Shown here one piece after another: positions 1 to 7,698 of a DNA stretch of 64,000 nt. Numbering within the stretch: position 1 is the stretch's first letter; every line of letters begins with the position of its first letter. Source of the stretch: Bacillota bacterium. GTDB taxonomy: Bacteria; Bacillota; Clostridia; Christensenellales; Borkfalkiaceae. The translations under genes were made by a program, and so were the position numbers. The notes beneath the pieces are model-generated. The model ran no database searches. It was not told the DNA's origin and saw only the letters and a list, made by a program, of their open reading frames with translations. The stretch is taken from assembly GCA_019423125.1 (NCBI GenBank), contig JAHZBZ010000009.1:22119-86118 (forward strand), in the 5' to 3' direction.

Positions 1-201
1 GGCGGGCTTCGCCCCGGCCTCGGCGCGCAGAAAAAGCTGGACCGCGTGGGCGACGTCGGCATCCTCGGCATCGTCGCGGAAAAATCACTCTTCAACTACT
101 CCCTGCTCAACCTCACCCGCCTCAACCTCGTCTACCGCATGGCGGACGTCCTCTCGGACGCACTCTCCGGCTTTGCGCCCCGCCGCGCCGTCGCCGTCTG
201 A
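1..201 (+). CDS. C-terminal part of an unrecognised protein
   Basis: An open frame enters from the left edge and stops at TGA 199-201, giving the last 66 residues of a protein whose start lies outside the window. Third codon positions are almost all G or C, as in the neighbouring real genes, so this is probably coding. The piece begins GGLRPGLGAQKKLDRVGDVG and ends in an arginine/valine tail. I do not recognise a family and see no diagnostic motif. Confidence 0.5.
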   Translation, partial: GGLRPGLGAQKKLDRVGDVGILGIVAEKSLFNYSLLNLTRLNLVYRMADVLSDALSGFAPRRAVAV

Positions 202-356
202 ATTTATCCGCTCAAAATTCCAAAAAACGCCCGCTTTGCGCTTATTTATCCCGATGTCCCCCAAAAGAAAGGGACAGGCGCGGCAACTCTTCATAAAATT
301 TGTCCGCCTCGGCAAAGACCGATCTCAGAACGCCGCCGCAACATACAAAAACTCTC

Positions 357-385
357 TTTACAAAACCCGTCCGCCGCGCTATACT
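357..385 (+). promoter_or_regulatory. Sigma-A-type promoter of the aldehyde dehydrogenase gene
   Basis: TTTACA at 357-362 and TATACT at 380-385 are separated by 17 bp. They lie in the 355-bp gap before the aldehyde dehydrogenase, which otherwise holds nothing I recognise. The untranslated leader would be about 165 nt. Confidence 0.65.
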
Positions 386-556
386 GTAAGGGAAGGGCGC
401 AGACCCGCTTTCGGCGGCATCTCTTGAGCACCCTGCCGCTTTTCGCCTCTGCGATACCGCATCCGCTTCGCGGCAGGGCATCCCGAGGCGCACCTGTTCA
501 CGAAATCCTCATTCTTCCTTTGCGGCAGAATGAAAGCAAATAAAGGAGGAACGCCC

Positions 557-1978
557 ATGAAAGACACGACAAAACCTTCCGCATCCCCCAAGGACGCGCC
601 GCAAAAGGATACAGAAAAGACAGAGCGCTGCGCGCGGGAGGTTTCCCGCCTGCGCGCGGTGTTCGAGAGCGGGGGAACGCTTCCCGTCGAGGCGCGCCTG
701 CGCGTGCTCAGGCGCCTGCGCACCCGCCTGCGCGAGCGCAAGGAAGAACTTCTCGCCGCCCTGCACGCAGACCTCGGAAAATCCCGCTGCGAGGGGTACA
801 TGAGCGAGCTTGCGCCCGTCCTTTCCGAGATCTCCTATTTCCTGCGCAGGCTTCCCCGTCTCGCCGCGAAAAAGCGGGTGCGCGCCTCTCTTTCGCAGTT
901 TCCCGCCACCTGTTTCACCCTGCCCTCGCCCTACGGCGTGGCGCTGATCATGAGCCCCTGGAACTACCCGCTCCAGCTCACGCTCTGCCCGCTCGTCGAC
1001 TGCATCGCCGCGGGCAACTGCGCGCTCGTAAAGCCGAGCGAATACGCCCCCTCGACGGGGGAAGCGATCGCGTCCCTGCTCGCCTCTCTCGGCGAGGAGT
1101 GCATCGGCACCGTGCTCGGCGGCATAGAGGAAAACAGAGAGCTCCTGAAACAGAAATACGACTTCATCTTCTTCACGGGCAGCGTGCCGACGGGCAGGAT
1201 CGTGGCGGAGGCGGCGGCAAAGACGCTCACGCCCGTCGTGCTCGAGCTGGGCGGCAAGAGCCCGTGCATCGTCGACGCGGACGCGGACATCTCTCTCGCC
1301 GCAAAGCGCATCTGCTTCGGAAAATTCCTCAACGCGGGGCAGACGTGCGTCGCGCCCGACTACATCCTCGCGCACGCGCACATCAAAGACGCGCTCGTCG
1401 AGGCGATCGAACAGACGGCGCGCGGGATGTTCGGCGACGCGCTCAGAAACGAGAGCTATCCGCACATCGTCAACAAAAAGCACTTCGACCGCGTGCGCGC
1501 GCTCATCGACCCCGAAAAGACGGTGTTCGGCGGCGAATGGGAGGAAAAGACGCTCCGCATCGCGCCCACCCTCTTAGACGGCGTCTCCTTCGACGACCCC
1601 GTGATGAAAGAGGAGATCTTCGGGCCCGTCCTGCCCGTTCTGACCTTTCTGAACTTCGACGAGGTCAAAGAGGCGATCGCGCGCAACCCCGCGCCGCTCG
1701 CGCTCTATTATTTCGGCAAAAAGAACGAGGCGCGCGCCCTCGGCGAGATCTCCTTCGGCGGCGGGTGCGTCAACGACACCGTCCTGCACCTCGTCACCCA
1801 TCACATGGGCTTCGGCGGCATCGGCACGAGCGGCATGGGCGCCTACCACGGCGAGCGCGGGTTTTACGCCTTTTCGCACGTCAAGAGCATCCTCAAAAAG
1901 GGCAGGATGGACAACTCCCTGCGCTATGCTCCCTATACCGACAAAAAATGTTCTTCTTTTGAACGTCTTTTCCGCTGA
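557..1978 (+). CDS. Aldehyde dehydrogenase (NAD(P)-dependent, class 3-like)
   Basis: Oxidises aldehydes to carboxylates with NAD(P). The 473-residue product spans the whole ALDH fold: an N-terminal helical region, the NYPLQL segment, the cofactor-loop motif FTGSVPTG around residue 209, the general-base Glu in VLELGGKSP near residue 230, and the nucleophilic Cys in NAGQTCVAPDY near residue 264. Length and the short C-terminus resemble class 3 / fatty-aldehyde enzymes. An in-frame ATG lies 27 bp upstream at 530, but AAAGGAGG sits just before the ATG at 557, so I chose the latter. The first 30 residues are Lys/Pro/Asp-rich and probably disordered. It is a monocistronic unit with its own promoter and terminators. 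The substrate cannot be told from sequence. Confidence 0.93.
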   Translation: MKDTTKPSASPKDAPQKDTEKTERCAREVSRLRAVFESGGTLPVEARLRVLRRLRTRLRERKEELLAALHADLGKSRCEGYMSELAPVLSEISYFLRRLPRLAAKKRVRASLSQFPATCFTLPSPYGVALIMSPWNYPLQLTLCPLVDCIAAGNCALVKPSEYAPSTGEAIASLLASLGEECIGTVLGGIEENRELLKQKYDFIFFTGSVPTGRIVAEAAAKTLTPVVLELGGKSPCIVDADADISLAAKRICFGKFLNAGQTCVAPDYILAHAHIKDALVEAIEQTARGMFGDALRNESYPHIVNKKHFDRVRALIDPEKTVFGGEWEEKTLRIAPTLLDGVSFDDPVMKEEIFGPVLPVLTFLNFDEVKEAIARNPAPLALYYFGKKNEARALGEISFGGGCVNDTVLHLVTHHMGFGGIGTSGMGAYHGERGFYAFSHVKSILKKGRMDNSLRYAPYTDKKCSSFERLFR

Positions 1979-1988
1979 AAGACGCAAA

Positions 1989-2020
1989 GGCGGCGCCCCG
2001 CAAGGATGCGGGGCGCCGCC
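1989..2020 (+). terminator. Strong hairpin after the aldehyde dehydrogenase
   Basis: A perfect 13-bp GC stem (1989-2001 with 2008-2020) and a 6-nt loop, followed by a pyrimidine-rich tract rather than a clean T run. Confidence 0.6.
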
Positions 2021-2061
2021 TCTCTTCTCCGCCCGCAGACAAGAAGCGGGCAAAAAGCCGA

Positions 2062-2097
2062 ACGCGCCCGCGCAAGTTTGCGCGGGCGCGTCTTTTT
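2062..2097 (+). terminator. Rho-independent terminator, possibly bidirectional
   Basis: A 14-bp perfect stem (2062-2075 with 2078-2091) followed by a T tract. It lies between convergent genes. Its core, GCCCGCGCAA paired with TTGCGCGGGC, recurs at several other terminators in the window. Confidence 0.8.
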
Positions 2098-2115
2098 TCA
2101 GTTTTTTCAGTTTTT

Positions 2116-2625
2116 TCAGTTTTTGGGCAGGGGACTGCCGCAATAGGGGCAGACGGGCGCACGTTCCGAAAGGGGCACGAGCACCTTTGCGCCGCAGCCG
2201 ATGCAGACGGCGGCGCGCGTTCCGCCCTCGAGCGGGATGTTTTCGTTGAGTTCGAGCGCGTTCTCGCCGTATTTATAGCCCGTCAGATACCGCTTGCGGA
2301 AACAGGTCTGCAGCCGCGCGCGCACTTCCTTCTCGCTCACGGACAGCTGCGAGGCGAGCTCGGCATAGGAATAGAGGTGTTCCTCTTCGACTGCCTCGAC
2401 CAGCCGCGAGAGGGAGACGGTGTTCCCGAACACGACCCACGCGACGGGGCAGCCGTAAAACCCCGCGACGGTGCAGGCGATCCCGATGACGCCGAGCGCG
2501 ATGCCCCCGCCTCCGCCGACGACGGCAAACCCCACGGGGATGGCGGGAATGCCCGCCGCAAGACAGACGGAGAGGACGAGCGCGAGCACAAACATCCTCT
2601 TTTTCGCTTTTTCTATCCGATCCAT
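2116..2625 (-). CDS. Small membrane protein with C-terminal zinc ribbon
   Basis: 169 residues. Two hydrophobic stretches follow a basic N-terminus (about residues 10-32 and 38-62), so the protein is probably anchored by two membrane helices. A charged middle part contains a short helix-turn-helix-like segment (AELASQLSVSEKEVRARL). The C-terminus has two CxxC-type pairs (CIGCG and CPYCG), a zinc ribbon. An open frame continues 36 codons upstream, but GGGAGG stands 6 bp before the ATG at 2625. The function is unknown. The DUF-like layout and the neighbouring SPFH/zinc-ribbon gene, transcribed divergently, suggest a membrane-associated role. Confidence 0.7.
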   Translation of the reverse strand: MDRIEKAKKRMFVLALVLSVCLAAGIPAIPVGFAVVGGGGGIALGVIGIACTVAGFYGCPVAWVVFGNTVSLSRLVEAVEEEHLYSYAELASQLSVSEKEVRARLQTCFRKRYLTGYKYGENALELNENIPLEGGTRAAVCIGCGAKVLVPLSERAPVCPYCGSPLPKN

Positions 2626-2749
2626 GCCGATCCTCCCGAGCCCTTTTTCTGCATTATAGACGAAAACGCGCGCGCTGTCAACACCTGCGCGTCCTTTTGC
2701 GCGTGCGCGATCCGAAAAAAGCAAGTTCTTCACAATTTTTGTGCGCTTG

Positions 2750-2778
2750 TTGACATTTTTCCGCTTCTATGATATGAT
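2750..2778 (+). promoter_or_regulatory. Sigma-A-type promoter of the SPFH gene cluster
   Basis: TTGACA at 2750-2755 and TATGAT at 2773-2778 with a 17-bp spacer, about 50 bp before the SPFH start codon. Confidence 0.8.
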
Positions 2779-2827
2779 AAAAGCGAGGGACAGTGTCCCC
2801 CGACTAATCTTTTTTAAGGATCGAAAC

Positions 2828-3877
2828 ATGGGATTACTGAAAGTTATCGAATGGGAAGATGACTCCAACGAGGAGCTCGTCTACAAATTCCCGATGAAGG
2901 GCAACGTCATCAACCGCGGCTCGGCGCTGACCGTCCGCACGGGGCAGGTCGCCGTGTTCTGCGACAAGGGCCGCATGGGCGACGTGTTCGAGCCCGGCTT
3001 CTACAAGCTGGACACGAACAGCCTGCCCGTCATCACCAAGCTGATGTCCTGGAAATACGGGTTTGAGACCCCCTTCAAATCGGACGTCTATTTTGTCAAC
3101 ACGCGGCAGTTCCCCAACCAGAAATGGGGCACTTCCAGCCCGATCATGATCCGCGACAAGGATTACGGCGCCGTGCGCGTGCGCAGTTTCGGCACCTATT
3201 CCATCCGCGTCAGGGACGCGTTCGTGTTCCTGCAGGAGCTCTCGGGCACCCACTCTTCCTACTCCACGCGCGACATCACCGACTACGTGCGCAGCATCCT
3301 CGTGATGGGGCTCGCGGACGCGGTGGGGGAGAGCGGCATCCCCGTGCTCGACATGGCGGCGAACCTGATGGAGCTCAGCTCCGCCGTGCGCAAGTCGCTC
3401 GCACCCCGCCTCGAGGCGATGGGGCTGGAGCTCGCGGGCTTCAACATCGAGAGCTTCTCCCTCCCGCCCGAACTGGAAAAGGCGATGGACGAAAACGCGC
3501 GCCTCGGCATGCTCCGCGGCAACGTGGACGTGTACACCCGCCTCGCGCAGGCGGACGCGCTCAAAGAAGCCGCCAAAAACCCGGGCGCCGCGGGCGGCAC
3601 GATGGGCGCAGGCATGGGCATGGGAATGGGCATGCAGATGGGCCGCATGTTCGCGGACATGAACGCGGGCATGGCTCCTTCCGCGCCTTCCGCGCCTTCC
3701 GCACCTGCGGCGGGCACAAAACACTGCACGCAGTGCGGCGCGGCGCTCTCTGCGGGCGCGAAGTTCTGCCCCGAATGCGGCACGCGCGTCTCTTCGGGCG
3801 CGGCCTGCCCCAAGTGCGGCGCGGCTGTCACGCCCGGCGCGAAGTTCTGCCCCGAGTGCGGCGAAAAGCTGAGGTGA
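2828..3877 (+). CDS. SPFH-domain protein with C-terminal double zinc ribbon (YdjI-like)
   Basis: 349 residues. The N-terminal two thirds matches the SPFH/band-7-like proteins annotated as virion core protein or YdjI: it starts with a WEDDSNEELVYKFP segment and contains FCDKGRMGDVFEPGFYKLDT. A Gly/Met-rich linker at about residues 255-285 and an Ala/Ser/Pro repeat follow. Two four-cysteine zinc ribbons then end the protein (CTQCG...CPECG and CPKCG...CPECG). The start is fixed by AAGGAT just upstream; an ORF extension of 29 codons crosses the promoter and was dropped. In Bacillus such proteins localise to membrane foci in envelope-stress responses, so a similar role is inferred. It heads a three-gene cluster. 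Confidence 0.85.
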   Translation: MGLLKVIEWEDDSNEELVYKFPMKGNVINRGSALTVRTGQVAVFCDKGRMGDVFEPGFYKLDTNSLPVITKLMSWKYGFETPFKSDVYFVNTRQFPNQKWGTSSPIMIRDKDYGAVRVRSFGTYSIRVRDAFVFLQELSGTHSSYSTRDITDYVRSILVMGLADAVGESGIPVLDMAANLMELSSAVRKSLAPRLEAMGLELAGFNIESFSLPPELEKAMDENARLGMLRGNVDVYTRLAQADALKEAAKNPGAAGGTMGAGMGMGMGMQMGRMFADMNAGMAPSAPSAPSAPAAGTKHCTQCGAALSAGAKFCPECGTRVSSGAACPKCGAAVTPGAKFCPECGEKLR

Positions 3878-3881
3878 GACC

Positions 3882-4301
3882 ATGGGCGACGCGATTTTGA
3901 TCGTCCTTGCGTGCGTCTGCGGCGTGCTCCTCATCGCCTGCATCGTGCTCGCCGTGCTCTTCGCAAAGGAAAAGAACAAGAACTCCGCGCAGGCCGCGGG
4001 GAAAGTCAAGCTGATCGACGGCGTGCGCTGTTCGGTGCAGGACGCCCTGTTCGAGGACGGAAAGCCCAACATCACCCGCAGAAAAGGGGATTTTGTGCTC
4101 GAAAAGGGCACAACGTATACGGCAAAACGCGACACGGCGCTCCCCGCGGGGAGCTACACCGTGCTCGCATCGAGCGAGAGCGCGACGGTGTTCAAACTGC
4201 GCGTCGCCGACGTCGTGCGCGAATACGCCCACGGCGACACGCTCGTGCTCGCGGAGGGGGAAAAGGTCTGTGCCGTCTCGTGCACCGTCCTGCTCCGCTG
4301 A
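3882..4301 (+). CDS. Small single-pass membrane protein
   Basis: 139 residues starting 4 bp after the SPFH gene, so almost certainly cotranscribed. Residues 4-28 form one strongly hydrophobic helix, followed by a basic KEKNKN segment. The rest is a soluble, beta-rich domain of about 100 residues with no motif I recognise. The topology suggests a small domain exposed on one face of the membrane. Its function is unknown; its position argues for a role with the SPFH protein. Confidence 0.75.
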   Translation: MGDAILIVLACVCGVLLIACIVLAVLFAKEKNKNSAQAAGKVKLIDGVRCSVQDALFEDGKPNITRRKGDFVLEKGTTYTAKRDTALPAGSYTVLASSESATVFKLRVADVVREYAHGDTLVLAEGEKVCAVSCTVLLR

Positions 4302-4320
4302 ATCTTAGGGAGGATTTTCC

Positions 4321-4776
4321 ATGAGTAAAAAGTTTTTCGTGCGGCTTCTGGTCGGCATCGCGTTTCTGGTCGCGGCGGTGCTGTACCTTCTCTCCGTCGT
4401 CCTGCCCGATACGTTCGGGTTCTTCTCGCTCGCCTGGGCGGGACTTCTGTTCACGGGCGTCGGCGCGATCGCATTTCTGCTGTACGGGTTCACCGTGAAA
4501 AACTCGGTCACCCTCAAAAAGCTCTACCTCATCCTCGGCGGCATCTTTCTGGTGCTCGCGGTGCTCTGCCTGGTCTCCGCGCTCGCACTGCCCAAAAACT
4601 GGATCCTGCCGATGATCCTCGTCATCGCGGCGCTCGTCGCCCTCTTCTGCGTGCTCGCGACGGGCGGCAAGAACTGGGACGAAGGCGACAACCAGAAAAT
4701 GGGCTACAAGAACTACTACCAGCGCAAAGCGGAAGAGGAAAAGAACAAGAACAAAGACAAGACGGACGATCAGTGA
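4321..4776 (+). CDS. Four-helix membrane protein, unknown function
   Basis: 151 residues with four hydrophobic segments (about 9-28, 36-57, 69-91 and 97-116) and a highly charged cytosolic tail rich in Lys, Glu and Asn. It has an AGGGAGG-like ribosome site and starts 19 bp after the preceding gene, as the third gene of the SPFH cluster, which ends at the terminator at 4789. I cannot assign a family. Confidence 0.75.
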   Translation: MSKKFFVRLLVGIAFLVAAVLYLLSVVLPDTFGFFSLAWAGLLFTGVGAIAFLLYGFTVKNSVTLKKLYLILGGIFLVLAVLCLVSALALPKNWILPMILVIAALVALFCVLATGGKNWDEGDNQKMGYKNYYQRKAEEEKNKNKDKTDDQ

Positions 4777-4788
4777 CCGTCCCCACAG

Positions 4789-4818
4789 CCGCGCGGCGAA
4801 AAGCCGCGCGGTTTTTTT
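4789..4818 (+). terminator. Rho-independent terminator of the SPFH cluster
   Basis: A 9-bp stem (4789-4797 with 4803-4811), loop GAAAA, then seven T. GC-rich host-like DNA ends here and AT-rich DNA begins. Confidence 0.9.
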
Positions 4819-4850
4819 GTTAAAATTTTCTATCAAACTGTGCTTCACAA

Positions 4851-4887
4851 AATAAAACTCTACTGATCGTAGAGTTTTATTTTTTCT
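4851..4887 (+). terminator. AT-rich hairpin with T tract
   Basis: A 12-bp stem (4851-4862 with 4870-4881) with an A tract before it and a T tract after it. It could terminate transcription on either strand and insulates the HTH-HEPN gene from the upstream cluster. Confidence 0.65.
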
Positions 4888-4924
4888 AAATTTTTTTCTG
4901 CGGGGCGTGTAGAAAATAAGTAGG

Positions 4925-4953
4925 TTTACTTTTTTGAGTAAATTTGTTATAAT
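4925..4953 (+). promoter_or_regulatory. Promoter with overlapping operator-like dyad
   Basis: TTTACT (4925-4930) and TATAAT (4948-4953) are 17 bp apart. The -35 hexamer is one arm of the inverted repeat TTTACT-6-AGTAAA (4925-4942). A dimeric HTH protein bound there would block RNA polymerase. The downstream gene encodes such a protein, so autorepression is inferred. Confidence 0.7.
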
Positions 4954-4982
4954 ATTATTACAAATATATGAGGAGCATGGCG

Positions 4983-6926
4983 ATGAGTAAACACAGTATT
5001 GGTAAAACAATTTCCGAATTGCGCAAAGCGAAAGGATGGACGCAGCTCGTTCTTGCCGAAAAACTGAATATAAGCGATAAAACCGTCAGCAAATGGGAAA
5101 GCGAAGCGGGCTATCCCGAAGTATCCATGTTCCCTTTGCTGGCAGAGCTTTTTGGTGTTTCGATTGATTATCTTATGACGGGGAAAGATACAGAACCTAT
5201 AGTTATCACTATGTCTAAAGCCGAGCTGTGCGCAAAAAACGATGACGTTACCTTGCTGAAAGGCCTAAATTACGCGCAAAAAGATGAAAACGACAAATGT
5301 CTGATCGATTACATCAAGCAGTATGAAAGTCTTAATGTCTTTGTTGCGCTTTGCGGCACAAACAAACAAGCTCTTTCCTCTTTTGATATCTTGACCGCAT
5401 TGAAGCTCTGCCTTTTGTCTAATCATGTCGAACTTTTAAAACAAGTGAGTTTTGTTCTGAAACCTAAAAAAGTATTTTATTCATTTACTTCTCCTGAAGA
5501 AATAATGGAACTTTTGCCTGTCGGTGCATCGGAGCATTTTGGAAAACGAGAAGACAAGAATAAATATGCCTGCATTTTGCCAAATGATTTTTTTACAATG
5601 ATTGCCACCGACAAAAGAATACATGGACCGACGATCGACTTTTTATTGGGAACTCAGCGTGGAAGGAAATGCGTTTGGTATCACGCCTTTCCCTATCTCA
5701 TCGACGCCTGCTACCTGGCAGAGCGTTCCGATCTTTTAGAACGGCTGTTGTCTTTATCGGAAAAGAATAACAAATATGCTTATGACAATCTGAAGGACAG
5801 AAACAGTTATGTCTATAACTACTTTTTTATCGGATTTATAGGAAACAAAGAGGGACACGGTTTAGTCAGAATCCTCGATAAGACCTTAAAAAGCGCACTT
5901 CAAAAAAATGACTTTTACCTGGTCGATCGAATGAATCGCATCAATAAGAATGTGATGAATTATTATTCCGGGTTCAAATGTTCGCTTATTTCCGACGATG
6001 AAATTCGGGTTGCCAAATTAAAACTTGACAAATCTGTTTCAGAACAGGAGATCATTGTTCAATCGTCTATTCACAACGGGATCCTCTTTATAGACGAACT
6101 TCTGGCACTCAAGGATGTTGCCGTGATTGAAAAGGCGTTGAAAATGTATCCTGTTTCCAAATTTGAACAAAAGGATATTTTGCTCAAAAAAATTCGACAA
6201 AGCGTTATCGGTGACGATTGGCAATATATATCTGAATACGCGGCAAAACAAAATGATGCGCTTTTGGCACAATCTGTTTCAGAAGTCAGCAGAGAAAAAA
6301 TAGAACAGTGGATTTCAGAACAAAACAAATTGCCCCCGTTCATAGAAAATAAAGTCGAGCTCTTCTTTGAGAAATATGAAAAAGACAATCCGAATTTACA
6401 CCATTTCAAACTGAGAAAAAAAGAAAAATTTTCAGGCCTTGTTCATTCTCACGAGGGCTTGCACCTCAATAGAGCTAATTCAAAATCAATTACGATTCGA
6501 ACTTGTGATGAGTTGTCAGAATACATCGGCCTGTGTAAACAACAAATAATCAATGATCTAAGAAAAAACAACAATGCAGAAAAGATCATCGATGAATTAA
6601 GCGAAGACTTTTTTCGAAAAGAACTTGTTCTCGGAAACTATGAAACGGTGGCAATAAAACTTTGCGTCAGACTGGAAGCAGTTTTTAAAAGTAAATTTCA
6701 TTATGAAGGAGATTTTTCGGAAATGTTAGAAAAATACTACTCACAATACGGTTCTTACGAAGAAGACGACGGATGGGGTTATGTGGAAAGACGCACAGAA
6801 ATATTTGTCTCCTATCTTCAAAAACTTCGTAAATATCGGAACAGCATTGTTCATGCCGAAAGAAAAGTTGACGAAATGACAAAAGAAGAGCTCGATTTTT
6901 GCATTGACTATATTTGCGGTCTGTAA
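4983..6926 (+). CDS. XRE-family HTH protein with large helical middle and C-terminal HEPN-like domain
   Basis: 647 residues. Residues about 4-65 are a Cro/CI-type HTH (KTISELRKAKGWTQLVLAEK, then SDKTVSKWESEAGYPE). The middle 450 residues are mostly helical with no family I recognise. The last 120 residues are helical and contain RNSIVH (Arg619-His624), which fits the R-x4-H signature of HEPN ribonuclease domains. Base composition and codon use are clearly AT-rich compared with every neighbour, pointing to recent transfer. The gene stands alone, with its own promoter, an operator-like dyad and insulating terminators. GAGGAG 7 bp before ATG 4983 favours this start over an in-frame ATG at 4968. 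A stand-alone defence or toxin-like RNase with a self-regulating DNA-binding domain is inferred, not shown. Confidence 0.75.
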   Translation: MSKHSIGKTISELRKAKGWTQLVLAEKLNISDKTVSKWESEAGYPEVSMFPLLAELFGVSIDYLMTGKDTEPIVITMSKAELCAKNDDVTLLKGLNYAQKDENDKCLIDYIKQYESLNVFVALCGTNKQALSSFDILTALKLCLLSNHVELLKQVSFVLKPKKVFYSFTSPEEIMELLPVGASEHFGKREDKNKYACILPNDFFTMIATDKRIHGPTIDFLLGTQRGRKCVWYHAFPYLIDACYLAERSDLLERLLSLSEKNNKYAYDNLKDRNSYVYNYFFIGFIGNKEGHGLVRILDKTLKSALQKNDFYLVDRMNRINKNVMNYYSGFKCSLISDDEIRVAKLKLDKSVSEQEIIVQSSIHNGILFIDELLALKDVAVIEKALKMYPVSKFEQKDILLKKIRQSVIGDDWQYISEYAAKQNDALLAQSVSEVSREKIEQWISEQNKLPPFIENKVELFFEKYEKDNPNLHHFKLRKKEKFSGLVHSHEGLHLNRANSKSITIRTCDELSEYIGLCKQQIINDLRKNNNAEKIIDELSEDFFRKELVLGNYETVAIKLCVRLEAVFKSKFHYEGDFSEMLEKYYSQYGSYEEDDGWGYVERRTEIFVSYLQKLRKYRNSIVHAERKVDEMTKEELDFCIDYICGL

Positions 6927-6952
6927 CAAATCGCGGACAGTGCCCTCTTTTT

Positions 6953-7020
6953 GCCCCTGCGGGCGGAAAGAGCGGGCGCGTCCGCTTTCGGTTTTGCACG
7001 CTTTCGGGCCGCCAAGGGGC
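6953..7020. repeat. Direct repeat, copy 1
   Basis: 68 bp beginning GCCCCTGCGGGCGGAAAGAG and ending GCCGCCAAGGGGC. The ends can pair (GCCCC/GGGGC and GGCGG/CCGCC), so each copy can form a hairpin. It is nearly identical to 7101-7169, differing mainly in a short central segment. Confidence 0.85.
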
Positions 7021-7100
7021 TTTTTCTGCGGAAAGCGCCCGCACAAATAGGGGCGCGAAGAATAAGGCGCGGACAGGGTCGCAGAGAGGGCGTCTTTTAC

Positions 7101-7169
7101 GCCCCTGCGGGCGGAAAGAGCGGGCGCGTCCGCTTTCCCGCTTTGCACGCTTTCGGGCCGCCAAGGGGC
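7101..7169. repeat. Direct repeat, copy 2
   Basis: 69 bp, second copy of 6953-7020, offset by 148 bp. The terminal self-complementarity is conserved. I saw no further copy in this window. Confidence 0.85.
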
Positions 7170-7464
7170 CATTTTCGCGGCGAGAGCGCGTTGCCGTGCG
7201 CTTTTGCCGCGAAAACCGTTTTCTCCGCGCGCACCGCAACCGACGCGCCGCCCGAAGCGCAAAAAATGCCGAAACAAAAATTTTTCGGCGAATGGGCGAA
7301 TGGGCGGCGCAGGGATCTTTCCGACAAAGCCGAGCTTGCCGCCCGCGCGGAGAAACCGCGGGCGCGGGCGGCATCACAAAAAAATCGCATAGGAAGAAGC
7401 GGGCAACGTCAAAAAAACGCCTCGCATGTCAAAAGGGAGGCGGCGACACAAAAAAAATCGCACA

Positions 7465-7512
7465 GAAAGAGGGGGCGCCGCCGCAAAAATTTGCGGCGGC
7501 GCCCCCTCTTTC
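7465..7512. terminator. Very long perfect hairpin
   Basis: A 23-bp uninterrupted stem (7465-7487 with 7490-7512) and a 2-nt loop. The MATE gene ends at 7699 on the minus strand and would read into it. The T run on either side is weak, so termination is plausible but not certain. Confidence 0.6.
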
Positions 7513-7698
7513 CTTCTCACAAAACCCCGCGCAAAAACAGACAAGGGCTTCGCATTTTAAAAATCTGAAAAGACTTCCGCATTTTTAAAGTCCGCGCAGA
7601 GTCCCGCAAAGGGGCATTTTTTCCCTCTTTTTCGGCAGAAACTTCCGAAAAGGGGCGGAATTTTTCAAAGCGAAGCGGAAAAAGCGGAGACTTTGCCG

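Larger units (their letters stand above)
6927..7464. other. Gene-free stretch after the HTH-HEPN gene
   Basis: Several open frames cross this stretch, but their translations are Arg/Ala/Gly-rich with no domain, no good ribosome site and poor third-position bias, so I call no gene. It contains the two 68-bp repeats listed separately and no clear promoter. Confidence 0.6.

Noticed and set aside
530..556. Upstream ATG for the aldehyde dehydrogenase
   Set aside because: The strong AAAGGAGG site lies after this ATG and fits ATG 557.
6914..7588. Several overlapping open frames after the HTH-HEPN gene
   Set aside because: Translations are Arg/Ala-rich, the frames cover direct repeats and a 23-bp hairpin, and none has a convincing ribosome site.
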